Part shown: piece after piece, positions 17,680 to 26,995 of the stretch
Layout: the number at the start of each line of letters is the position of its first letter
How positions within the stretch are numbered: the stretch's first letter is position 1
NCBI GenBank assembly: GCA_002480645.1
Contig: DLCN01000016.1
Span: forward strand, 62,001 to 126,000
Source: Balneolaceae bacterium UBA7797
GTDB lineage: Bacteria; Bacteroidota; Rhodothermia; Balneolales; Balneolaceae
DNA length: 64,000 nt
Direction: 5' to 3'
Position numbers and translations under genes: made by a program
The notes under the pieces: generated by a model
What the model was told of the DNA's origin: nothing
Database searches by the model: none
Seen by the model: the letters and a program-made list of their open reading frames with translations, nothing else

Positions 17680-19641
17680 ATGCAAATTCAATTGAGAAGG
17701 TCTTTACTAACTGATCTCGATCTTCTCCTTAATCTTGAAAAAGATGCCTTTCCAATATGGCAACAAAGCAGCCGGAGAGTATTAAGAACCAGTTTACGTT
17801 CGGCAGCACAACATGTGTTTATTGCAGAGTGTGAAATGGATGGGAAATTACAGCCCGTTGGATATTTTTGTGTACATCTGTACAAAAGAACGATACGGAT
17901 ATATTCGATAGCTGTTTATACCAGGTATAAACAACAGGGCATTGGCTCACAGTTACTGTCCTATATTTTTAATTATACCCGTTCAAAAGGATATGAACGG
18001 GTTACGTTAGAGGCGGATAGTTTTAATTCCAAACTGATCAGTTGGTATCAAAGTTTTGGGTTTCAGATCATAGATACATTGATCGATTATTACGGTGAAG
18101 ATATGCCTGCGTTCAGAATGGAATTGGTCATCGAAGAAAACAGGATAAAGAAAAGTGTCTCATACGTAGTGGTTGTAAATGATCCGGATGAATGGCGCCT
18201 CACTACAAATAATGCAAGACTTATTTCTGCCACGGATTATGTATCAGATCATGAAGCATACTCAAAACAAAATTTACGGGTTTTCAATTTATGCTATTCC
18301 TATAAATATCAGTCAATGGGGTATTATGTTTCATTGTTAGCAAATGCCCGTGAGCATAAAGTGATCCCGTCTGTAGCCACACTTCGGGATACAAAGGATC
18401 AAAGGATCATACATGCTTTAGCCGATGATCTTAAAGAATGGATACAGCGTACCCTTTTAAAAGTAGAAGAAGAGCATTTTCAGCTCAATATCTATTTTGG
18501 TGAATGTCGGATTCCTGCAATGAACAAGATGGCTCAAAAAATGTTTCAATTGTTCGAACTTCCTTTTTTTACTGTACATTTAGTTAAAAACGGAGAGTGG
18601 AGGATACATAAGATCGATGCATTAAGTCTGAAAAAGACTCCTCCACAGGATTTTGAATTCATTCAAGAGTCGACGGATAAGTTTCTGAGTCAGCAACGGT
18701 TTCACAGAGCTAAGATGAAAAACTATGAGTACGATCTCGCAATCCTGGTAAATACTGAGGAAGTGAACCCACCTTCTGATAAGAACGCTTTGCAGTTATT
18801 CAAAAAAGCAGCTAACGAAACCGGTTTTTATGTTGAAGAGATCAATAAGAAAGATCAGAACCGTCTTTCTGAATTTGATGCATTATTCATAAGAGAAACG
18901 ACCAATGTAAATAACTACACCTATCAATTTTCCAGAAAAGCCTATGCTGAAGGACTGGTGGTAATCGATGATCCCTGGTCTGTTCTAAAATGCTCCAATA
19001 AGATCTACTTACACGAACGACTCCGTAATAATGGTATTCCGGTACCGGAAACGTTTATACTGTATAAATCTAAAAAGAACGATAAGAGAATTTCATCATT
19101 AACGTATCCAGTCATTCTTAAACAACCGGACAGTGCCTTTTCTTTAGGCGTTCTAAAGGTTGAAAATGAGTCTGAATTGAAGCAAGAGCTTAAAAAGCTC
19201 TTTCAGATATCAGATTTGATCGTGGCTCAGGAATTCTCACCAACTGATTTTGACTGGAGGATCGGTGTATTAGATAATCAGCCTTTATTTGCCTGCAAAT
19301 ACTATATGTCGAGTGGCCACTGGCAGATCTATAACTGGAATAAAGAAGGGGATCCATCCGGAGAATCAGAAACGATTGCCATATCGGAAGTGCCCAAAAA
19401 AGTTCTGAGCACAGCCTTAAAAGCGGCTTCATTGATGGGTGATGGTCTCTATGGAGTGGATTTGAAGGAAATTAATGGCAGAATCGTTGTCATCGAAGTA
19501 AATGACAATCCAAATATTGATCACGGGATTGAAGATCTTGTAGAAGGATTTGATCTCTATCTGAAGGTGATGAGATTTATTAAAACCCGCATAGAGATGG
19601 GGAGGAATATTGCCCGGTTTGTAAGTTCAGATGCTGGTTAG
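17680..19641 (+). CDS. GNAT / RimK-N / ATP-grasp three-domain fusion ligase
   Basis: 653 aa. Residues 1-150 form a GNAT acetyltransferase (IAVYTRYKQQGIGSQLL acetyl-CoA loop). Residues about 158-315 match the RimK-like ATP-grasp N-terminal (RLAN) domain. Residues about 440-640 form an ATP-grasp with LTYPVILKQPDSAFSLGV and a metal site GVDLKEINGRIVVIEVNDNPN. ATP-grasp enzymes of this group join amino acids or carboxylates to amines or peptides; a GNAT domain fused on suggests acylation and ligation of the same substrate. Function is not established to my knowledge. It stands alone, divergent from dps. Confidence 0.8.
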   Translation: MQIQLRRSLLTDLDLLLNLEKDAFPIWQQSSRRVLRTSLRSAAQHVFIAECEMDGKLQPVGYFCVHLYKRTIRIYSIAVYTRYKQQGIGSQLLSYIFNYTRSKGYERVTLEADSFNSKLISWYQSFGFQIIDTLIDYYGEDMPAFRMELVIEENRIKKSVSYVVVVNDPDEWRLTTNNARLISATDYVSDHEAYSKQNLRVFNLCYSYKYQSMGYYVSLLANAREHKVIPSVATLRDTKDQRIIHALADDLKEWIQRTLLKVEEEHFQLNIYFGECRIPAMNKMAQKMFQLFELPFFTVHLVKNGEWRIHKIDALSLKKTPPQDFEFIQESTDKFLSQQRFHRAKMKNYEYDLAILVNTEEVNPPSDKNALQLFKKAANETGFYVEEINKKDQNRLSEFDALFIRETTNVNNYTYQFSRKAYAEGLVVIDDPWSVLKCSNKIYLHERLRNNGIPVPETFILYKSKKNDKRISSLTYPVILKQPDSAFSLGVLKVENESELKQELKKLFQISDLIVAQEFSPTDFDWRIGVLDNQPLFACKYYMSSGHWQIYNWNKEGDPSGESETIAISEVPKKVLSTALKAASLMGDGLYGVDLKEINGRIVVIEVNDNPNIDHGIEDLVEGFDLYLKVMRFIKTRIEMGRNIARFVSSDAG

Positions 19642-19649
19642 AGCACAGC

Positions 19650-20264
19650 CTACTTAGTTCCCTGAATGAGCCAGAAAATGGAACTTAACTTAAGATGAAT
19701 AGATTTCTTAAGACCAGTATAAGCAAGTATTTCATCAACATCCCTGTTCAGATTAGTTGCGATTATATTGGAGAGCGGATTTATGAGCCTTCTAAATAAA
19801 CCGGATTCTTTTTCTTTTTGGATGAATTTATCCATGATCGTAAAAGAACCGCCCGTTTTAAGTACCCGTTCAGCTTCTTTAATACATGCCTTTGCATCCG
19901 GAATTACTGCTAGGATCAAATGCATGATCACGATATCAAATTCCTCATCATTAAAAATAAGGTTCTGACCATCACCGGTTTGTGCAGAAACGTTTAACCC
20001 AAGTTTTTGTGCCCGTACCTGTAGTTTACGAACCATAGCGGGAGTGATATCGATGGCATGGATATGATGATCGGGGGAGAGGAACTCCAGATCGAGTCCT
20101 GTACCGGCTCCTATGATCAATACGCTAGCCCCTGGTTCGATATCTAAACTTTCGATCGATCGTTTTCTAAACTTGTAAAAATACCCCTCGAGTAACAGAT
20201 CATATATTGGTTGATAAATTGTGTACCTGATTCGATTCCAGGTATTCGTACTTACCAGCGCCAT
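19650..20264 (-). CDS. Class I SAM-dependent methyltransferase
   Basis: 204 aa. SAM-binding motif I VLIIGAGTGLDLEFL near residue 48, motif II acidic DITPAM, motif IV DIVIMHLIL. Resembles UbiE/phospholipid N-methyltransferase-like enzymes; substrate unknown. Its start codon shares one base with the stop of the SGNH gene, so the two are translationally coupled. Last gene of the run that begins with thrA. Confidence 0.8.
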   Translation of the reverse strand: MALVSTNTWNRIRYTIYQPIYDLLLEGYFYKFRKRSIESLDIEPGASVLIIGAGTGLDLEFLSPDHHIHAIDITPAMVRKLQVRAQKLGLNVSAQTGDGQNLIFNDEEFDIVIMHLILAVIPDAKACIKEAERVLKTGGSFTIMDKFIQKEKESGLFRRLINPLSNIIATNLNRDVDEILAYTGLKKSIHLKLSSIFWLIQGTK

Positions 20265-20899
20265 TAATCTTCGATGAATTTACCAACTACAGATCCCCAG
20301 ATATCATAGCCTTTCTTATTCATATGTAGATTATCCTCAATGAATATATCCTTCATAGGTTCTCCGTCTTTATTCAGCATTGGGTTCCAAACATCTACAT
20401 AAGTAACTCCATCCGTTGCAGCACAGTATTCCTCCAGCAAAGCGTTAAGAGATTCATATTCCTTATGTAAATTCCATCGGGAAATACTTGGTTTCGGAGA
20501 GATAATGTAGATCTTAGTATCCGGTAGATTTGCTTTTATATTAGCTATTAACTCTTTGGCTTCCAATAGAATATCTTCGGGAGCTTCCTTGTCTGCAATA
20601 TCGTTATCACCCTCATAAATGAATACTCGGTCAGGGTTAAAGTCAAAGATCAGTTCCTTTTGATAATAGAGCAGATCACTGTAATGAGACCCTCCAAATC
20701 CTGAGTTGATTGCATACACAGATGGAAAATATGACTGAACATCCTTCCACATTCTTACACTGGAACTGCCTGTAAAAACCACGGTCTCTTTAGATGTGAT
20801 CTCTTCAACCTCATTGGCAAACCTTTGCGGGTCTTGAGCCTTTACCTGGATGGTTATGAGAATTGCTAAAAATAGGGTTGTAATATGTCGAAACTTCAT
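20264..20899 (-). CDS. Secreted SGNH/GDSL hydrolase
   Basis: 211 aa from ATG 20899, which gives the clean signal peptide MKFRHITTLFLAILITIQVKAQ; an ATG four codons earlier is possible. Blocks of the SGNH fold are present: FTGSSSVRMW (nucleophile Ser), SGFGGS, EGDNDI, and DNLHMNKKGY (Asp/His). Probably an esterase or carbohydrate deacetylase in the periplasm or outside the cell; substrate not predictable. Coupled to the methyltransferase. Confidence 0.84.
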   Translation of the reverse strand: MKFRHITTLFLAILITIQVKAQDPQRFANEVEEITSKETVVFTGSSSVRMWKDVQSYFPSVYAINSGFGGSHYSDLLYYQKELIFDFNPDRVFIYEGDNDIADKEAPEDILLEAKELIANIKANLPDTKIYIISPKPSISRWNLHKEYESLNALLEEYCAATDGVTYVDVWNPMLNKDGEPMKDIFIEDNLHMNKKGYDIWGSVVGKFIED

Positions 20900-20939
20900 T
20901 GAAAAGATCATTAGTTGAATTTTACTTAAGGTACATTGC

Positions 20940-21848
20940 TTACTGTGAATTCGGAAGAGTAATTCTCACTTTACTCCCCGATTGTTTCGAACTGTTGATG
21001 GTAAGTGAACCCTTTTGACTTTCTATATACTGGATGCAGGTTTTTAAACCAAAACCGGTGCTAATAATGCCTTCCTGATCAGTCGAAGTAACAAATTCGG
21101 AATTATTACGGATTTCTTTCAATCTATCCTCAGTAATACCTAGTCCCCGGTCACTGATAACTATCTCTGAGTTTCCATTCAGTTTGTTGAATTCAATCTG
21201 AATCTCACCATGTTGTACATTGTATTTTATGGCATTCTGTAACACGTTCCTTATTACGAATTCAAAACTTCCCCGATCTGCATACAGAGTAAAAGGTACA
21301 TCTTTAAATCGGATCTCTAATTCCTTTTCGTTGATCTGGGGGCCAAATAATCGCAGATATCGTTGGATAACTTCAGATCCATCGAATGAAACCGGAATGA
21401 ATGGTTTATTTTCCAACTGTTGTTTCGACCAGTACAGCAGGTCATCGAAAAATACCATCACTTCTGTATAGGATCGATTCACTTCCCGCAGTAATTCATT
21501 TCCATCTTCTGAGGAAATTGTTCCGGATTCGATCAGACCGATCAATTGAGAAGCATTCGTGATAGGAGTGCGGATGTCGTGAGAAATAAGGGTGAATATC
21601 TGCTTATTCAGCCGATCTAGTTTCTGAAGCTCATCCCGTTGTTTCTTTATCTTAAGCTGATAATTGTACATGATCAGCGACATCGGATAGGATACCAACG
21701 CAGGTATAATAAAACAGAGAAACACTCCTTCGAGCCAATAATCAATATTGAATATTAACGTACTGAGATAGTATAAGAGCTGGGACAGTATCACTGACCC
21801 GATCACTATATATCTGGGTTTATATTCGAATATACCTTTCGTACTCAA
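20940..21848 (-). CDS. Membrane sensor histidine kinase
   Basis: 302 aa. Two membrane helices (about 12-33 and 39-61) with almost no extracytoplasmic loop, then a short linker, HisKA with phospho-acceptor His90 in TLISHDIRTPI, and HATPase_c (NVLQNAIKYN, DRGLGI, STGFGLKTC). With no sensor domain it probably senses a membrane or partner signal. No response regulator is adjacent, so it is an orphan. It starts 10 bases after the thrC stop. Confidence 0.88.
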   Translation of the reverse strand: MSTKGIFEYKPRYIVIGSVILSQLLYYLSTLIFNIDYWLEGVFLCFIIPALVSYPMSLIMYNYQLKIKKQRDELQKLDRLNKQIFTLISHDIRTPITNASQLIGLIESGTISSEDGNELLREVNRSYTEVMVFFDDLLYWSKQQLENKPFIPVSFDGSEVIQRYLRLFGPQINEKELEIRFKDVPFTLYADRGSFEFVIRNVLQNAIKYNVQHGEIQIEFNKLNGNSEIVISDRGLGITEDRLKEIRNNSEFVTSTDQEGIISTGFGLKTCIQYIESQKGSLTINSSKQSGSKVRITLPNSQ

Positions 21849-21858
21849 AGGACGAGTA

Positions 21859-23151
21859 TTAATCTAACAGAAACTGTTTAAAGTCAGCGAACTCCTTGCT
21901 AAATGGGATACTCTTTTTTTCAAGATCTGTAGCAGTGATATGAGTCGGAAGTTCAACAGTTACAGGTATTTCACCTTCAACTGTATCTTTAAATTTCACA
22001 GGATGCGCGGTTTCAAGAACAATACCAGTAGCTGTTTTATCACTTAAATAAGAAGCCATTCCTTTATACCCAACAGCTCCATGCGGATCCAGAATATAAC
22101 CGGTTTCTTCGTAGACTTTGTTAATGGTTTTACGGGTTTCATCGTCGGTATAAGCAAATCCGGTAACCGAACTAGTCATTTTATCGTGACTCTGATCGAA
22201 GAAATCCAGCATACGCACAAAATTACTTGGATCACCGACATCCATAGCATTGGAAATAGTCGCTTTGCTTGGTTTTGGAATATAATCTCCATCCCAAAGA
22301 TATTTAGGAACGGTATCATTCACATTAGAACAAGCCAGAAAATGTCTTATCGGTAACCCCATTCTTTGAGCGAGGAGCCCGGCAGATAAATTTCCGTAAT
22401 TACCGCTGGGTATCGAAAATATCACATCATCCCGCTGATCTTTAGGTAATTGGGCCCATGCATAAAAATAGTATACACTCTGAGGTAATAAACGTGCCAC
22501 ATTAATGGAGTTTGCCGAAGTAAGATGTAATGCGTCTTTAAGTTCTGGATCCAGGAAGGCTTTTTTAACCAGTCTTTGACAATCATCAAAGGTACCGTCT
22601 ACTTCCAGAGCGGTGATGTTGCCTCCTAAGGTGGTCATTTGTTGTTCCTGAAAGTGGCTCACTTTTCCGGAAGGATAGAGGATGATCACATCGATATCTG
22701 GAACATTGTGAAACCCGTTAGCAACGGCACTACCAGTATCACCGGAGGTAGCAACCAGAACGGTTAACTTTTTATGAGCCTGTCGTGTGAAATAACTCAA
22801 AGATCTTGCTAAAAAACGAGCTCCCACATCTTTAAAAGCAAGCGTAGGACCATGAAACAGCTCTAAACTATAATGCCGTTCTTTGATCTTAGTAAGCGGG
22901 ATATCAAAACTAAGTGTTTCATTGATGAGAGATGATAGATCCTCATCCGGTATTTCTCCATCAACAAAATTTCTGAGGACCTGAAAACCGATCTCAGGAA
23001 GAGTAAGATCATCGATCGATTCAAAAAAAGTAGATGGAAGTACGGGGATCACTTCAGGCATAAATAAACCATTGTCATCCGGGAGCCCTTTAAATATGGC
23101 ATCCTGAAAAGAAACTGGCTCAACCTGACCTTTAGTACTATAAAATTTCAT
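21859..23151 (-). CDS. thrC: Threonine synthase
   Basis: 430 aa PLP enzyme converting O-phosphohomoserine to threonine. The PLP lysine is Lys107 in HGPTLAFKDVGARF; the length and N-terminal KFYSTKGQ fit the ThrC type of enteric bacteria. Overlaps the end of thrB by four bases. Full length. Confidence 0.95.
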   Translation of the reverse strand: MKFYSTKGQVEPVSFQDAIFKGLPDDNGLFMPEVIPVLPSTFFESIDDLTLPEIGFQVLRNFVDGEIPDEDLSSLINETLSFDIPLTKIKERHYSLELFHGPTLAFKDVGARFLARSLSYFTRQAHKKLTVLVATSGDTGSAVANGFHNVPDIDVIILYPSGKVSHFQEQQMTTLGGNITALEVDGTFDDCQRLVKKAFLDPELKDALHLTSANSINVARLLPQSVYYFYAWAQLPKDQRDDVIFSIPSGNYGNLSAGLLAQRMGLPIRHFLACSNVNDTVPKYLWDGDYIPKPSKATISNAMDVGDPSNFVRMLDFFDQSHDKMTSSVTGFAYTDDETRKTINKVYEETGYILDPHGAVGYKGMASYLSDKTATGIVLETAHPVKFKDTVEGEIPVTVELPTHITATDLEKKSIPFSKEFADFKQFLLD

Positions 23152-24080
23152 GAAATTACCTCTGCTCCAACGGGATTTACTGACGATACATACACTATCG
23201 CATCAATAGAATGTTCTCGATAAAGATCGCTAAAAGCTTTAGCCACCTCTTCAGCCTGTTCAAAATTTGTAGTAAGTGCAAAAATAGAAGGACCTGATCC
23301 TGAAATACTACATCCAAGTGCTCCGGAGTTAAGTGCTGCTTCTTTTGCCTCATTAAAATAGGGGATAAGCATGGATCGTACCGGTTCTGCAACCACATCC
23401 ACCAAAGAGCGACCGATCAGATCATAATCCCCTTTGGCTAAACCGGCAACAAGTCCGCCAACATTACCCCATTGAGTGATCGCATCATGCAATGGTATAT
23501 CTTTTCTGAGGATCTTTTTTGAATCAGATGTTTTTACTTCTATCTGTGGGTGTACCACTGTTACATATAATTCTTTGGGATAGTCAAGTTTAATTACATC
23601 CAGTGGCGAGTAACTGCGGACCAGAGTAAACCCACCCAATATTGAGGGGGCCACATTATCAGCATGTGCTACTCCTGAGGCAGCCTTTTCACCCATCATG
23701 GCAAATTGAACCAACTCTTTCTTTTCAAAGGGTTCATCCAATAAGGAATTTACTGCAAAAACAGCGGCAGCGGAACTCGAAGCACTCGAACCCAAGCCGC
23801 TTCCCGGGGCTACTTTCTTTGTTAATTCAAAATCTAACCCAAAATCCAATTCCCATTCTAAAGCATCAATTAAAGCCTGAACAGCAACAGTAGCCACGTT
23901 TTTCTCCGGCTCTTTCGGTAGATATTCCGCCCCGTGTATGGATGAGATCGTAAGTCCCGGAGTTTCAGTTTTTCTTACCGTTAATTCATCACCAACAGAA
24001 TTGAGAGCCAATCCAAGTATGTCGAATCCACAGCCTACATTTGCCACAGTTGCAGGCGCAAATACTTTTATTTGATCCAT
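23148..24080 (-). CDS. thrB: Homoserine kinase
   Basis: 310 aa GHMP kinase phosphorylating homoserine. The ATP-binding loop PGSGLGSSASSSAAAV is at 92-107, and the N-terminal VFAPATVANVGCGFD and C-terminal GSGPSIFAL motifs are intact. Seven bases after thrA and overlapping thrC by four. Confidence 0.95.
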   Translation of the reverse strand: MDQIKVFAPATVANVGCGFDILGLALNSVGDELTVRKTETPGLTISSIHGAEYLPKEPEKNVATVAVQALIDALEWELDFGLDFELTKKVAPGSGLGSSASSSAAAVFAVNSLLDEPFEKKELVQFAMMGEKAASGVAHADNVAPSILGGFTLVRSYSPLDVIKLDYPKELYVTVVHPQIEVKTSDSKKILRKDIPLHDAITQWGNVGGLVAGLAKGDYDLIGRSLVDVVAEPVRSMLIPYFNEAKEAALNSGALGCSISGSGPSIFALTTNFEQAEEVAKAFSDLYREHSIDAIVYVSSVNPVGAEVIS

Positions 24081-24087
24081 AGTTCTA

Positions 24088-26538
24088 TCAGGCTGAGGTG
24101 ATTCGCATTACATCGGCAAAGATCCCGGAAGCGGTAACGGCAGCACCGGCACCGGCACCTTTAACTACTAAGGGCTGCTCGGGGTATCGCTGTGTCTGGA
24201 ATAATACAATATTGTCTTTTCCTGCCAGCTCGTAAAATGGATGTTCCGGACCATAGGTTTCCAATCCGGAAGAAGCTTTTCCATGATCCATCGTGGCCAC
24301 ATATTTAACTCGTTTTCCTTCTTTTGCAGCAGAGTCAACGATCTCCTTGAACACGTGATCATATTCATCGAGTTTTTCATAGAAAGCCTCGATCGAATCG
24401 GTTTCCATGCATTCCTCTGGCACAAAAGGCCTGTTTTCAATTTCATCTAATTCCATTTTATAACCACTTTCTCTGGCAAGAATTAAGATCTTACGCATTA
24501 CATCCACACCACTCAGATCGATACGGGGATCCGGTTCGGTATAGCCTTCTTCTTTTGCCCGTTTTACAATGTCACTGAATTTTGTGCTTCCATCATACTC
24601 GTTGAACAGGAAATTTAAAGTACCGGACAGTACTGCCTGGATCTTATAGATACGGTCTCCGCTTTTTAGCAAATCGCTGAGTGTTGATATAACCGGAAGT
24701 CCTGCTCCTACATTGGTTTCGAATAAAAAACGCGCCTGATATTTAGTGGCGGTTTTTTTCAGATGCAAATAGTGATCAAAATCGGATGAACACGCCACTT
24801 TATTTGGTGTTACCACCGATATACTACTTTTAAGAATCTCTTCGTATAACTCAGGAACTTCATTACTTGCTGTACAGTCGATAAATATGCTGTTTCTGAG
24901 ATTCATCGAGATCATTGAATCCTTAAATGAATCTAAGGTCATAGTAGTACCATCGCTTTCCAGTACGGAACTCCAGTTTTCAAGGTCAATTGGAGTTTCG
25001 CTAAAAAGCATTTTTCTGGAATTCGCTAAGCCGGCCACATTTAAGTTGATCTGAAAAGCTTTTTCCAGAAATTCGTTTTGTTGATGGATCTGATCAAGGA
25101 ATACCTTTCCGACATTTCCCACACCGATCATAAATAGATTAAACTTCCTTTCAGCTGAGAGGAAGAAACTCTCATGTAACGAATTCAATGCCTTACTGAG
25201 GTTCTTTTTCTCTATAACCACCGAAATGTTCAGTTCGGTCGAGCCCTGAGCAATCGCCTTTACATTAATTCCATTATGACTCAGGGTTTCAAACAGATTT
25301 GAACTCACACCTACCTGTTGACGCATTCGGGTTCCAACCAAGGCAACAATAGAAAGCTCTGTTTCAACCGAAAGGGGGTTAACTTTTCTTAAACGCAGTT
25401 CGTTAGCGAATTCATTTTCGATACTTAGCTGAGCCCGTTCTGCATCCTGTTGTGCAATACCAACGGTGATGGTGTGTTCTGAAGAAGCCTGAGTGATCAT
25501 GATCACATTGACGGCTTCCCGGCTTAATGCAGAGAATAGTCGATAGGAGAAATTCGGAACTGCTACCATCCCTGAACCGGAGAGAGTGAGTAGTGCAATA
25601 TCATCGATACTTGAAATACCTTTCACCCAATTTCCATTCGGGTCTCCATCCACAGAAATTCGGGTACCCACATCATCGGCTGCAAACGTGTTTTTTATTT
25701 GTACCGGGATCTTTTGATCCAACACCGGCTGAATGGTTGGAGGGTAGATCACTTTGGCTCCGAAATGAGAAAGCTCCATGGCTTCTTCGTAGGAGAGATG
25801 TTTGATAGGATGTGCCAGATTCACCAGTTTAGGATTGGCAGTCATCATGCCGCTTACATCCGTCCAGATCTGTAATTCTTCTGCATTAAGTGCTGCTGCT
25901 ATAAGCGCGGCAGTGTAATCAGAACCACCACGGCCTAAGGTAGTTGTATGATTTCCCACATTGGAGGAAGCCATAAAACCCGGACACAATGATACATCAG
26001 CAGGGTTGGAATAAGCTTCGTTCAAAAGACTAAATGTACGTTCCACATCTACTACGGCATTACCGAATTGAGCATCCGTTTTAATGAGCAGTCTTGGATC
26101 AAGCAGGCGGGAATCCAATCCGGAAGAAAGAAAATAATCCTGAATGATCGTTGAAGATAGTCGCTCGCCAAAACTAAGAATGTGATCACTGGATCTGGGG
26201 GATAACTCCTGAATGAGAAATACGCCTCTGCAAATATCTTCCAGATCGTTTAATAACAGCTTAACCTGAGTTATGGTGTTACTTCGGTGCGATACAGGAA
26301 TAAGTGTATTGCATAGATTTATATGTCTGGCTTCGACTTCAGACAGGATCTCTTTATAAGATTCATCTCCTGAGGAAGCCAGAAAAGCACAATCTACCAG
26401 CTTATTGGTTACTCCGCCCAGAGCGGAAACGACTATAGTTTGTTTTATTTTTCCCGCCTTAGCGGATACAATTTCTTTTACATTTTTGAGGCTTTCCGCA
26501 CTACCAACTGAGGTGCCTCCAAATTTTAATACAATCAT
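24088..26538 (-). CDS. thrA: Bifunctional aspartokinase / homoserine dehydrogenase
   Basis: 816 aa fusion. Residues 1-300 are aspartokinase (VLKFGGTSVG at 3-12), about 310-455 two ACT regulatory domains, and about 457-816 homoserine dehydrogenase (Rossmann FMIGVGNVGKVFLD; catalytic VTPNKVACSS and NVGAGLPVI). It catalyses the first and third steps of the threonine branch, and Thr feedback on the ACT domains is expected from the family. First structural gene of thrABC, preceded by a Thr/Ile-rich leader frame. Confidence 0.95.
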   Translation of the reverse strand: MIVLKFGGTSVGSAESLKNVKEIVSAKAGKIKQTIVVSALGGVTNKLVDCAFLASSGDESYKEILSEVEARHINLCNTLIPVSHRSNTITQVKLLLNDLEDICRGVFLIQELSPRSSDHILSFGERLSSTIIQDYFLSSGLDSRLLDPRLLIKTDAQFGNAVVDVERTFSLLNEAYSNPADVSLCPGFMASSNVGNHTTTLGRGGSDYTAALIAAALNAEELQIWTDVSGMMTANPKLVNLAHPIKHLSYEEAMELSHFGAKVIYPPTIQPVLDQKIPVQIKNTFAADDVGTRISVDGDPNGNWVKGISSIDDIALLTLSGSGMVAVPNFSYRLFSALSREAVNVIMITQASSEHTITVGIAQQDAERAQLSIENEFANELRLRKVNPLSVETELSIVALVGTRMRQQVGVSSNLFETLSHNGINVKAIAQGSTELNISVVIEKKNLSKALNSLHESFFLSAERKFNLFMIGVGNVGKVFLDQIHQQNEFLEKAFQINLNVAGLANSRKMLFSETPIDLENWSSVLESDGTTMTLDSFKDSMISMNLRNSIFIDCTASNEVPELYEEILKSSISVVTPNKVACSSDFDHYLHLKKTATKYQARFLFETNVGAGLPVISTLSDLLKSGDRIYKIQAVLSGTLNFLFNEYDGSTKFSDIVKRAKEEGYTEPDPRIDLSGVDVMRKILILARESGYKMELDEIENRPFVPEECMETDSIEAFYEKLDEYDHVFKEIVDSAAKEGKRVKYVATMDHGKASSGLETYGPEHPFYELAGKDNIVLFQTQRYPEQPLVVKGAGAGAAVTASGIFADVMRITSA

Positions 26539-26613
26539 TACAGGTTTTCGATGAACAATGTGAGTTGAGCGTTGAATGTAGGAAATTTATCCCTTGAAGT
26601 GATATGTATTTAT

Positions 26614-26631
26614 TTACCCCTTACGGGGTAA
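26614..26631 (-). promoter_or_regulatory. GNRA-loop hairpin at the end of the thr leader
   Basis: On the minus strand TTACCCC (26631-26625 as RNA UUACCCC), loop GUAA, then GGGGTAA: seven perfect pairs with a GNRA tetraloop. The leader-peptide stop codon UAA is inside the loop, so a ribosome finishing the leader must melt the hairpin. No T run follows, so this is not a standard terminator. Confidence 0.55.
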
Positions 26632-26716
26632 TAATGGAAATAATAGAAGCAACGCCCATAATAGCGGTGGTGCTAATGGGTGAATGAGGTGAGTATGTAG
26701 TACTGCGTTGTTGCAT
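26621..26716 (-). CDS. thrL: Putative thr operon leader peptide (31 aa, Thr/Ile-rich)
   Basis: ATG at 26716, TAA ending at 26621, 83 bases before thrA. The product begins MQQRSTTYSPHSPISTTAIM and ends GVASIISIITP: 5 Thr and 6 Ile in 31 residues, with two Thr-Thr pairs and two Ile-Ile pairs. Enteric ThrL is likewise Thr/Ile-rich because both amino acids are made from this pathway. Its position and composition argue for a ribosome-stalling sensor; unlike trpL, no clear terminator follows, so the output step is unknown. Confidence 0.6.
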   Translation of the reverse strand: MQQRSTTYSPHSPISTTAIMGVASIISIITP

Positions 26717-26995
26717 ACTTTAGTCTATTTCTTTTGACTTTAAAATAAAACCCAAAACTTCATCATTTTAAATTGGTCCATTAACTAACAGTGTATCAAT
26801 AGGTTAAGAAATGGCTGGAAGCGGTTTCTCTAGGGGGTAATCTCTATGATTGTTAACCGATCTATACTACCATTGAGCATCGGCCATTAATTTTCTGCTC
26901 TTTTTCATAATACTTTAATCTTGGCTTTGGTGAGGCTTTATTATCTTTAGTCAAAATGGAAGGATAATTAAGGGGCATTCCCTAAGGCAATAAAC
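26717..26995. other. Divergent intergenic region, thr leader / endonuclease
   Basis: 279 bases without a gene. Toward the endonuclease, TTG (26921-26923), 18 bases, TATCTTTA (26942-26949) is a possible promoter with one mismatch to TAnnTTTG. A short AGGG/CCCT hairpin (about 26971-26984) precedes the endonuclease ATG. I found no convincing promoter toward the thr leader. Confidence 0.3.
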
